This document shows, piece by piece, positions 1 to 5,966 of a stretch of 8,384 nt of DNA. The notes below the pieces were generated by a model. It saw only the letters and a program-made list of their open reading frames with translations, ran no database searches and was not told the origin of the DNA. The stretch is taken from NCBI GenBank assembly GCA_002431915.1, contig DJEP01000102.1, forward strand, positions 1 to 8,384. The letters run 5' to 3'. This DNA is from Lachnospiraceae bacterium UBA5895. Its GTDB lineage: Bacteria > Bacillota > Clostridia > Lachnospirales > Lachnospiraceae. The stretch's first letter is position 1. Each line of letters starts with the position of its first letter. Both the position numbers and the translations under genes were made by a program.

Positions 1-40
1 CCGGAAGGCTAACCACTTGTGGGCGGTTGCTTCTCTTTAT
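1..40 (-). promoter_or_regulatory. 5' leader RNA segment with hairpin potential, cut by the window edge
   Basis: This is the first ~40 nt of the transcript expected from the promoter at 47-75. It contains AACCGCCCACAAGTGGTT, which can fold on itself (AACCGC with GTGGTT, one G-U pair). It could alternatively be the 5' arm of a longer stem whose other half is off-window. No start codon with an SD is visible. It may be the leader of a housekeeping operon with attenuation; an infC-rpmI-rplT leader is one guess from memory of clostridial leaders and is unproven. Confidence 0.3.
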
Positions 41-46
41 GCTTCG

Positions 47-75
47 ATTATAATATCTTTTTTTCTTTCTTTCAA
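47..75 (-). promoter_or_regulatory. Sigma-A type promoter reading out of the left edge
   Basis: On the minus strand a TTGAAA -35 box (70-75) is followed by exactly 17 bases and a perfect TATAAT -10 box (47-52). This is 11 of 12 consensus positions at the optimal spacing. Transcription would begin near base 40 and leave the window after about 40 nt of leader. It lies just past the end of the SDR gene, so it serves the next minus-strand gene, which is outside the window. Confidence 0.75.
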
Positions 76-102
76 GTCCTATTTAAAAAACATTCCAGCC
101 GC

Positions 103-903
103 TTACGGTCTCTGTCCCATCGCGCCTTCCAGTGTCAGGGTCTCGCCGCTCATGTACTTGAAATCAGGAGAAGCCAGCTGTACGCAGACGCGACCGATCT
201 CCCTCTCCGCATCGCCGAAATGACCCATGGGAGGCATCTTGACATTTGCCTTGAAAGCATCGGGATATGCCTGCTCGAATTTCTCCAGCTGTGCGGTCCA
301 TGCCAGAGGACATACAACATTGACATTGATGCCGTCGGGACCCCACTCGGTAGCTGCGACTCTGGTCAGTCCGCGGATGCCTTCCTTGGCTGCTGCATAG
401 GCACACTGTCCGAAGTTGCCGAAGAGACCTGCACCGGATGCGAAGTTCACGACAGAACCCTTGGTCTCCTTCAGGTAAGGATAGCAGGCTTTCATATAAT
501 AGAACGCTGCATACAGACCGGAATATACTGCCAGGTCAAACTGCTCGGTGGTATGATCTGCAAGGGTTACACCGGAAGCGGAAGCCTGGGCATTGTTGAT
601 CAGTACATCGATTCTGCCGAAAGTATCTATCGCCTGCTTCACCACATTCTGTACAATGGCTTCATTGTCTGCACCTGCGCTGACATCTGCCTGTACGGGA
701 AGTACTTTGATACCATACTTTTTCTCCAGTTCTTCTTTTGCGTCGGTCAGTTTCTGTACATTACGTCCGGTCAGCACCAGATTGGCACCTTCCTTTGCAT
801 ATGCGGTTGCGATACCGTAACCGATGGATCCGCACTCTCCGTTACTTAATACGGCTCTTCCTCCGCCGGTGATGATTGCTGTCTTTCCCGTTAAAAATCC
901 CAT
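103..903 (-). CDS. SDR-family NAD(P)-dependent oxidoreductase
   Basis: A 266-residue classical-size short-chain dehydrogenase/reductase, cytosolic, with one Rossmann fold. Visible parts are a glycine-rich cofactor loop (residues 12-30, starting TGGG and ending SIGYGIA), DV at residues 73-74 (the usual adenine-ring site), NNAQ at 103-106 in place of NNAG, catalytic S156, and Y169-x3-K173. The Asn of the usual N-S-Y-K tetrad appears to be Gly129 or its neighbour Ser128. The loop has about ten extra residues, and SIGYGIA resembles the cofactor loop of enoyl-ACP reductases (FabI). The C-terminus keeps the common MSGETLTLEG ending. The start ATG is preceded by GGGAGG at good spacing. The gene has its own promoter region and no close partner. 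The substrate is unknown: a ketone or hydroxyl group on a steroid, sugar or acyl compound is possible, and nothing in the sequence decides it. Confidence 0.93.
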   Translation of the reverse strand: MGFLTGKTAIITGGGRAVLSNGECGSIGYGIATAYAKEGANLVLTGRNVQKLTDAKEELEKKYGIKVLPVQADVSAGADNEAIVQNVVKQAIDTFGRIDVLINNAQASASGVTLADHTTEQFDLAVYSGLYAAFYYMKACYPYLKETKGSVVNFASGAGLFGNFGQCAYAAAKEGIRGLTRVAATEWGPDGINVNVVCPLAWTAQLEKFEQAYPDAFKANVKMPPMGHFGDAEREIGRVCVQLASPDFKYMSGETLTLEGAMGQRP

Positions 904-943
904 AAATAGCCTCCCTTTCCGATCTGACGATCTATCCTCTTAA

Positions 944-952
944 AATATACCA
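944..952 (-). promoter_or_regulatory. Alternative extended -10 element for the SDR gene
   Basis: TGGTATATT on the minus strand has the TGn plus -10 form of an extended -10 promoter, with a start expected near 937 and a leader of about 34 nt. No good -35 box lies 16-18 bp upstream, so it is weaker than the candidate at 1018-1048. Confidence 0.3.
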
Positions 953-1000
953 TGCCTTTCCGAAACATATGTCATTGATATTATTTATGATACAGATTCG

Positions 1001-1014
1001 TGTAAGCACTTACA
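1001..1014. promoter_or_regulatory. 14 bp palindrome, likely operator for the SDR gene
   Basis: TGTAAG and CTTACA arms flank a 2 bp centre (TGTAAGCACTTACA). The site starts 3 bp beyond the TATAAT at 1018-1023 and so covers the expected transcription start, a usual place for a repressor. The TGT...ACA ends fit the dyads bound by GntR- or TetR-like dimers, but no regulator gene is in the window. Confidence 0.5.
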
Positions 1015-1017
1015 TTT

Positions 1018-1048
1018 ATTATAGTATACTTGTCAGATTTTTCCACAA
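1018..1048 (-). promoter_or_regulatory. Candidate promoter of the SDR gene
   Basis: A perfect TATAAT lies at 1018-1023. A TTGTGG at 1043-1048 could act as the -35 box, but the spacer to TATAAT is 19 bp; paired with the overlapping TACTAT (1021-1026) it is 16 bp. The leader to the SDR start would be about 105 nt. A palindrome lies at the start point. Confidence 0.5.
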
Positions 1049-1077
1049 CTTTTTTACATATTCAGTATTTATTCCCG

Positions 1078-1443
1078 TTACTTGAGAAAAATACTCACCA
1101 ATATCCCTATAATTCCGCCAATAATGAAGGCAACAGGAATGCCGTACGCATCTTTTTTCGGCATCCGGTCCCACTCGATCCGCGAGGGCGTCATCTTCGT
1201 GTGGCACATGTTCTGATAACATAGATATATATGCTTCCAGCGGCACAGATATCCCATCAGATTATAGATGCCGTCCAATAAGATTCCCACTGCCAGGACA
1301 AACAGCATCGTAATTCTGCCCCCATGGAAGTCCGCCAGCATCCCCGCTATCAAAATTAATATCGGATAGACATAGCGGTCCAGATATGCCAGGATGCACA
1401 TCACGGTTGCAGAGCTGCGCTCCGGCTTCTTCTCAACGATCAT
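1078..1443 (-). CDS. Small membrane protein with three predicted helices
   Basis: A 121-residue protein that I do not recognise. Hydrophobic stretches at about residues 13-37, 45-66 and 102-120 suggest three membrane helices. Between helices 2 and 3 lies a polar loop with Cys67, Cys75, Cys80 and His81 that could bind a metal or form a disulfide. The start ATG overlaps the TGA of the HD-domain gene (ATGA, 4 bp), so the two are very likely translationally coupled. GGGGGT with GG shortly before the ATG may act as the SD. It appears to be the last gene of the long operon. The reading frame is open from the overlap to TAA, and its hydrophobic pattern is hard to explain as chance. Confidence 0.8.
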   Translation of the reverse strand: MIVEKKPERSSATVMCILAYLDRYVYPILILIAGMLADFHGGRITMLFVLAVGILLDGIYNLMGYLCRWKHIYLCYQNMCHTKMTPSRIEWDRMPKKDAYGIPVAFIIGGIIGILVSIFLK

Positions 1444-1979
1444 TTTCCTACCCCCAGTCGCGCTGCCTCCTGCAGGAACCGTCTCTCGATCTCTCCGGGC
1501 GTATGCTCCGCCAGATCCGGTACGGAAAAAAGCTGTGGCACCGCTCTGTCCTCTTCTCCGTGAAGCAGCGTCTTCAGCTCCAGCTCCAGGATTTCATCAT
1601 CGATCTGCTTCCAGCGGCGGTTCTCCTCTTCCGTCAGGTCATCCAGTCCGAAATGTGTGAGGATCGTTTTCATAATTTTGCTTTCGATCTCCAGATAATT
1701 GGTCAGATAGATCTTCACCGGACGAATGATATCCGAAATATATCCCTCACTGGCATCATGGAGCAGACAGGCAAGCTGCTGCCTCTCGGACCACCCTCTG
1801 GCTTTCGCTTCCGCGGCACAGTTGAGCGAATGCTGCCCCACAGAATAAAAATAAGTCAGCTGTCCTCCGCCCCGGCACAGTAAGCTCAGCGCATGAGCAA
1901 TATCCTCGATATACACATCCCCCGGTGCCATCTGCATGGGATCGAATTTTCTGCCCGAATAAGTCGTCATGGTATTCAT
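1440..1979 (-). CDS. HD-domain metal-dependent phosphohydrolase
   Basis: A 179-residue cytosolic HD-superfamily hydrolase related to the YfbR-type 5'-nucleotidase group. Metal ligands are visible: His50 (in SVGQH), His74-Asp75 (in LLHDASEG) and an Asp at 127/128. Glu78, next to the HD pair, is the usual candidate for a second catalytic residue. The N-terminal stretch around residues 21-38 (IEDIAHALSLLCRGGG) is a hallmark of a Firmicute and phage subgroup usually annotated simply as phosphohydrolase. The likely substrate is a nucleoside monophosphate or similar small phosphate ester; the sequence does not decide this. The start is chosen because AAGGAG lies 8 bases before it, and that SD overlaps the TAA of the M20 peptidase gene. 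The gene overlaps the small membrane protein by 4 bp. Confidence 0.92.
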   Translation of the reverse strand: MNTMTTYSGRKFDPMQMAPGDVYIEDIAHALSLLCRGGGQLTYFYSVGQHSLNCAAEAKARGWSERQQLACLLHDASEGYISDIIRPVKIYLTNYLEIESKIMKTILTHFGLDDLTEEENRRWKQIDDEILELELKTLLHGEEDRAVPQLFSVPDLAEHTPGEIERRFLQEAARLGVGK

Positions 1980-1991
1980 AAGTGTTACTCC

Positions 1992-3431
1992 TTATTTTTC
2001 CGCACGGATCAGATTCTTGTAAAAACGGACTGCTCCGGGCAGACAGTTATACTCAATATTCTCATTCAGTCCATGCATTCCCTTCATCTGTTCCGGTCCG
2101 TAGACTACCGGCGCGAAACGGATACAACTCTTACAGATAGGCTGATAGAACTGCGCATCGGTCGCTCCCGTCATAACATAGGGACTGGAAGGCAGTCCCG
2201 GGAAAGTATCTGCGATAGTCTGCTCCACCAGATGGAATGCTTCTCCGTGAATATCCACAGGCGGCGTATAATCATTGGCATGCAGCACTTCGGTCTCCAG
2301 ACCGTATTTATCTGCCACTTTTTTGATGATCTCCAGGCTCTCTTTCTCTCCCTGATGGGGAATGAAACGCATGTTGGCACCCACATAGGCTTCCTGAGGT
2401 AACACATTATAGGCATCGGAACCTTTCTGTACCGTGAAAGCGATCGTCGTCTTTAGCATTGCTCCCGCCTGGGCACTGATGGAAGGAAGTACTGCTTTTA
2501 ACAGCGGTCTGAAGAGCCACAGATTGCCAAACACCAGCTTCATTCCAAATCCGGCATAGGGCGCCAGTCTGGAGAACATCGCCGATACTTCCGGCAGCAT
2601 CTTTTTCCGGAACGGGGAATGGGTCTCCACCTCATTGACGAAAGCCGCCAGTCTCGCGATCGGGGTTCCCTTCGTCGGTGCACTGGCGTGACCTCCGTTG
2701 CTGTGCGCGGTAAATTTCACATCCGCCTTTCCCTTTTCAAATACTCCCACCATGGCAAAATTACCGTGGATTCCGCCGATGGGCTCGGTGATAATTCCGC
2801 CGCCTTCATCGCATACGAGAAACAGCTCGATGCCTCTGCGCTGCAGTTCCGCCACGATCTTCGGTGCGCCATCGCCGCCCCACTCTTCCGTGCAGGAGCT
2901 TGCCAGATAGACATCGGTGGGCGGAACGAATCCTTCCGCCAGCAGTTCTTCCACTGCCTGGAAAAAGGACATCACGGAACACTTGGTATCGGAAGCACCT
3001 CTGCCCCATACCTTACCGTCCGCAATATCGCCGGAAAAAGGAGCATGAATCCACTCCCCTTCCGCGGGCACCACATCCTGATGGCTCATGAGCAGGATGG
3101 GCTTCTCAGAGCTTTTGCCCTTCCAGTAAAATAACAGATTCCCGTCGATCTCCGTCTTCTCCAGCTTCTCATGCACCAGGGGAAACAGTTCTTCCAGCAC
3201 CTTGTGAAATCCTAAGAACTTCTCTACCTCTGCCACGTTGGCATGAGAAGTGGTGTCATACTGAATCATTTTGGAGAGCTTCTGTGCCAGTGCCAGAGAA
3301 TCCTCCTCCGGTTCGTCTGCCACATAGGTGGAAGTTTTCGACGGCATCAGTAAAGTGCGGATCACCGCAATCAACAGTAACAATATGATCACAGCTAACA
3401 ATGCAAGAAGTATCAAACCTATGTATTTCAT
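1992..3431 (-). CDS. Membrane-anchored M20-family metallopeptidase (carboxypeptidase S/PM20D1-like)
   Basis: A 479-residue zinc peptidase of family M20A. An N-terminal helix (residues about 3-28) anchors it. In the carboxypeptidase S and PM20D1 relatives the catalytic part lies outside the cytoplasm, so an extracellular face is likely but unproven. All catalytic signatures are present: His117 and Asp119 (SHQDVVP), bridging Asp148 (GRGASDTK), general base Glu182 with Glu183 (TEEWGG), Asp208 (CDEGG) and His453 (GMHGLNE). The dimerisation (lid) domain spans about residues 225-345 and includes His248. Such enzymes cleave C-terminal residues of short peptides or hydrolyse N-acyl amino acids. AGAGGA sits 5 bases before the ATG. 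It follows two membrane proteins by 19 bp and precedes the HD gene by 12 bp, so it probably acts on what those membrane proteins carry. Confidence 0.95.
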   Translation of the reverse strand: MKYIGLILLALLAVIILLLLIAVIRTLLMPSKTSTYVADEPEEDSLALAQKLSKMIQYDTTSHANVAEVEKFLGFHKVLEELFPLVHEKLEKTEIDGNLLFYWKGKSSEKPILLMSHQDVVPAEGEWIHAPFSGDIADGKVWGRGASDTKCSVMSFFQAVEELLAEGFVPPTDVYLASSCTEEWGGDGAPKIVAELQRRGIELFLVCDEGGGIITEPIGGIHGNFAMVGVFEKGKADVKFTAHSNGGHASAPTKGTPIARLAAFVNEVETHSPFRKKMLPEVSAMFSRLAPYAGFGMKLVFGNLWLFRPLLKAVLPSISAQAGAMLKTTIAFTVQKGSDAYNVLPQEAYVGANMRFIPHQGEKESLEIIKKVADKYGLETEVLHANDYTPPVDIHGEAFHLVEQTIADTFPGLPSSPYVMTGATDAQFYQPICKSCIRFAPVVYGPEQMKGMHGLNENIEYNCLPGAVRFYKNLIRAEK

Positions 3432-3450
3432 ATCTGTCCTCTTTTCTTAA

Positions 3451-4194
3451 TTATTCTTCTGTCGTTTTCTGTGCATTCTTTTTCCGGAACATCACATATG
3501 CCACACCGATGGCAATAGCACCGGAAGGAACGATCATGAAACTGGTAGATCCGATCAGAGACGGTACCAGGATGAACAACAGACTCATGAGGATCAGCGG
3601 CAGTGAGGCGATCTTCATATTTTTCCGGTAATATTTGTACGCCATGGCACCGAACAGCGCCGGAACCACATTTTCAAAAGCCGGCTGAAGTACTTCACTC
3701 TGTAACACGGGCTGCAGAGGCACCATCAATAATACACCCAGTGCCAGTACGAGGATCGTCACCAGGGAAGATGTGGCGATGGAGATGGTGGAGATAATCT
3801 CATTTTCCGGGGTTCCGGTCTTCGCGCCCACCATATCTCTGGCATTGACGGCACAGGGAATCTTCATATTGATCAGATTACCGGTGATAAATGCCAGATA
3901 TCCGCCGCCGGCTCCCAGCATCGGCGTATAGATCAGGAACTCCGCGATACTGCTGACCAGCCATACAATTCCCACAGAGAGGAAGCCCTTGACGACAGCC
4001 CCCAGATCCGGATATGCACCTAAAAGCTTACCGATGAGAAACGGTGCCCCCACTAACATCACTAATGTAATGATGCTGACGGTCCGTCCAATGATATGTG
4101 TCTTCTTCGTATAGGTCTGCCAGGTGTTCTGCTCCTGCGCAGACGGTTGTGTCTTTACTTCTGTATTCCCTGTGTTTTTATGATTTGTTTCCAT
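3451..4194 (-). CDS. Multi-spanning membrane protein, probable partner of DUF5058
   Basis: A 247-residue membrane protein with a polar N-terminal tail (about residues 1-33) and hydrophobic segments at about 36-58, 66-90, 133-160, 172-186, 194-213 and 217-236. A conserved-looking middle stretch (about 90-132) is rich in Gly and Asn, with GAGGGY and NARDMVGAKTGTPE, and looks like a re-entrant or substrate-binding loop. I cannot name the family with certainty. The pairing with an equal-sized DUF5058 protein just upstream and an M20 peptidase just downstream suggests a two-subunit permease for a peptide or N-acyl amino acid. This is inference from context and topology. The start is supported by AAGGG about 8 bases upstream. 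The C-terminus is charged (RKKNAQKTTEE) and probably cytoplasmic. Confidence 0.88.
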   Translation of the reverse strand: METNHKNTGNTEVKTQPSAQEQNTWQTYTKKTHIIGRTVSIITLVMLVGAPFLIGKLLGAYPDLGAVVKGFLSVGIVWLVSSIAEFLIYTPMLGAGGGYLAFITGNLINMKIPCAVNARDMVGAKTGTPENEIISTISIATSSLVTILVLALGVLLMVPLQPVLQSEVLQPAFENVVPALFGAMAYKYYRKNMKIASLPLILMSLLFILVPSLIGSTSFMIVPSGAIAIGVAYVMFRKKNAQKTTEE

Positions 4195-4208
4195 ATTTTT
4201 TCCCTTCT

Positions 4209-4232
4209 GTATCCGGAATTATCATCCGATAC
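4209..4232 (-). other. Intergenic hairpin upstream of the 247-residue membrane protein gene
   Basis: In the 75 bp gap, GTATC pairs with GATAC and GGA with TCC around a seven-base loop, with one bulged G. The SD of the next gene follows directly. There is no T tract, so it is not a rho-independent terminator. It could be an mRNA processing or stability element that sets the ratio of the two membrane subunits. Confidence 0.4.
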
Positions 4233-4269
4233 CCGGTGCGAATTTTCACTTTCCGATTCCTGTCATTTT

Positions 4270-5016
4270 CTACAATAATCCCACCAGCACTGCTGCCGTC
4301 ATACCGATGATCATACTTCCGGCAATGGAAAAACTGTCCACCCATGCTTTTCCTTTTTTCTCGATCAGGTATACAAAACCTGCCATCACCAGTGCGGATA
4401 CCGCCATTACCACCAGTGGAATGTAATCTCCGTTAAATGTAAACAGTCCGTTCTCGGATACAAAACCGCCGAGATATCTTCCGATGTAGGTGCTGACCAG
4501 CCCGATGAACATGGCGGTCATTGCCATATCCCCGAAGCCAGGTTTATCGGATTTTTTATCCGCCGTCAGCTTCTGGGTATATTTTTTATTCAGGAAAATA
4601 GATAATGTCATACCCCAGATAATACAGATACTCATAAGTAAAGCAATGGTGGAAAATGCCTGCGGCGTCATCTCCGCTGCTGACAATGTGGTCATTCCCA
4701 CCTGCTCCGCTGCCGCCTGCGCCACCTGGGTCTCATAATGCAGGGCACCGATCACGGACAGTCGAAGCCACGGCCAGGGCGTTCCCAGACTTCCCGACAG
4801 GGCAATGACTCCTAACAGAATCCCCACACTGGGCAACAGGGAAAAGGTCGCACTGGAGATGATGGTTCTCTTCATTTTCGTGGTATCCATACCGAGTGCC
4901 TGCCCGGCGCGGTATGCCCTCACCAGAAAAATCACACAGACCACTGCCACAAAAGCAATGATACCTCCACAGATCAGGTACATCGGTACACTGTTTAACT
5001 GACTTAAGATTGACAT
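4270..5016 (-). CDS. DUF5058-family membrane protein
   Basis: A 248-residue integral membrane protein recognised as the DUF5058 family, which has no established function. Hydrophobic segments lie at about residues 11-34, 52-72, 118-142, 163-183, 197-217 and 226-248, giving about six helices. Conserved-looking stretches include the SATFSLLPSVGILLG segment (55-69) and PWPWLRLSVIGALHYET (80-96), whose polar and aromatic residues near the membrane may shape a substrate path. Its start lies 13 bp inside the GTPase gene and has the best SD in the window (AAGGAGG, 7 bases upstream), so the start is secure and its translation is probably linked to that of the GTPase. With the next membrane protein it probably forms a two-part transporter. 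Confidence 0.93.
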   Translation of the reverse strand: MSILSQLNSVPMYLICGGIIAFVAVVCVIFLVRAYRAGQALGMDTTKMKRTIISSATFSLLPSVGILLGVIALSGSLGTPWPWLRLSVIGALHYETQVAQAAAEQVGMTTLSAAEMTPQAFSTIALLMSICIIWGMTLSIFLNKKYTQKLTADKKSDKPGFGDMAMTAMFIGLVSTYIGRYLGGFVSENGLFTFNGDYIPLVVMAVSALVMAGFVYLIEKKGKAWVDSFSIAGSMIIGMTAAVLVGLL

Positions 5017-5963
5017 GTCTCTTCCTCCTTCAGAATCTCTCTGATTTTATCTTCCTGTAAATGCTCTCCGATGACGATCAGCACTTCCTGTCCCACCGCG
5101 ATGGGTTCTAACGTTCTGCTATCATGGGTTGCGTTTAATTCCATCCATTGTCCGTCCCTATTTTTCACAAAACCTTTAATACGGAATACTTCTCCACAGG
5201 TCTTGTCGGCAAACAGTCTGGGAACTGCCCGTTCCAAAGCTTCCGAGGTAATCTTCTCTTCCATGAAAAATAAGGAATCGAAAGCCTGATCGTTTTCCAG
5301 ATCCATTTTCCGGTAACTTTCCAGCCGGTAGCCGCATTGGAATACTTCCTCTAATTCTTCTTTTGTCAGATCCGTCAGATTTTTCTGTAAGATATCTTTC
5401 TCCGGGTCGATTCTCCGGTCGCAGCGGATCTGTTCCAGTGCCCGGTTCAGATGCGCCACCGTGTCCTCACACTGTTCCTTCGTGGCTGCATCCGCATGAC
5501 TTAAGATGACTTTTCCGGCATTGGCGACCTCCGATGCCAGCAGATAGTCCGCCTGCTGTGAGAGATTTTTCTCCAGTCTCGCATCCAGTATGGCGATGAC
5601 ATTGCCAATCTCATACCACTGGTCTAACGGCTCCTCCCGCAATACATCAAAAAATTCGTCCACATCGTAGATGCCCGACGGTTCCACCAGCACTCTGTCG
5701 TAGCCGCACATCCGCATGGAGATCAGCTTCGTACGGAAACGCCTCCTGTGGCTCTCCGCATCGCAGCCTCCGGCGATCATCTCCAGTTCACACTGATCCC
5801 CTCTGAGTCCATGTAGCATCAGCATATCCACATTGATGGCGCCAAAATCATTTTCCAGAATCCCGATATGCAGTCCCTGATCCATCAGGTACTCTGCATA
5901 TTTTTTCAGAAAAGTGGTCTTCCCGGATCCCAGGAATCCCGTGATCAGATCGATCGTTACCAT
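5004..5963 (-). CDS. CobW/G3E-family GTPase with degraded motifs
   Basis: A 319-residue cytosolic P-loop GTPase of the G3E (CobW/YjiA/ZNG1) type, a family that delivers metals or cofactors to target proteins. Visible parts are the Walker A GFLGSGKTT (residues 9-17), ENDFGAINVD (37-46), VEPSG (93-97) where ETTG/EPSG is usual, and a CobW C-terminal domain (about 230-315). Two signatures are altered. The family metal site GCxCC reads GGCDAE at 65-70, so only Cys67 remains. The guanine-specificity motif NKxD reads SHAD at 155-158. Metal binding and nucleotide specificity may therefore differ from the standard. The ATG is 3 bp after the acetyltransferase TAA; AAGGAG lies 12 bases upstream, a rather long spacing, so translational coupling is likely. 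The end overlaps the DUF5058 gene. Confidence 0.92.
   Translation of the reverse strand: MVTIDLITGFLGSGKTTFLKKYAEYLMDQGLHIGILENDFGAINVDMLMLHGLRGDQCELEMIAGGCDAESHRRRFRTKLISMRMCGYDRVLVEPSGIYDVDEFFDVLREEPLDQWYEIGNVIAILDARLEKNLSQQADYLLASEVANAGKVILSHADAATKEQCEDTVAHLNRALEQIRCDRRIDPEKDILQKNLTDLTKEELEEVFQCGYRLESYRKMDLENDQAFDSLFFMEEKITSEALERAVPRLFADKTCGEVFRIKGFVKNRDGQWMELNATHDSRTLEPIAVGQEVLIVIGEHLQEDKIREILKEEETCQS
5024..5030 (-). promoter_or_regulatory. Strong Shine-Dalgarno for the DUF5058 gene inside the GTPase gene
   Basis: AAGGAGG on the minus strand sits 7 bases before the ATG at 5014-5016 and within the last codons of the GTPase gene. It fixes the DUF5058 start and suggests this membrane protein is made at a higher rate than the GTPase. 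Confidence 0.8.
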
Positions 5964-5966
5964 AGG

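Larger units (their letters stand above)
904..1077. other. Intergenic region between the small membrane protein gene and the SDR gene
   Basis: This A+T-rich 174 bp gap holds the SDR SD sequence, two candidate minus-strand promoters and a 14 bp palindrome. I saw no terminator hairpin after the 121-residue gene, so some read-through from the upstream operon into the SDR gene is possible. No convincing small ORF is present. Confidence 0.7.

Noticed and set aside
85..114. Possible rho-independent terminator of the SDR gene
   Set aside because: A T6 run at 85-90 follows a stem of two 3 bp parts with a bulge (CAG-CCG/CGG-CTG). The stem is too weak and a 5-base gap separates it from the T run, so I do not claim it.
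19..849. 276-codon plus-strand open frame
   Set aside because: It is antisense to the SDR gene, whose cofactor and catalytic motifs are clear. The plus-strand product is Cys-rich without domain logic and has no SD.
951..953. Upstream ATG in the SDR leader as a regulatory small ORF
   Set aside because: It is out of frame with the SDR gene, has an SD only one base away, and lies on the candidate extended -10 element.
1386..1883. 165-codon plus-strand open frame
   Set aside because: It is a shadow of the HD-domain gene; no SD and no recognisable motif.
2619..3134. 171-codon plus-strand open frame
   Set aside because: It lies fully opposite the M20 peptidase catalytic region and shows no family features.
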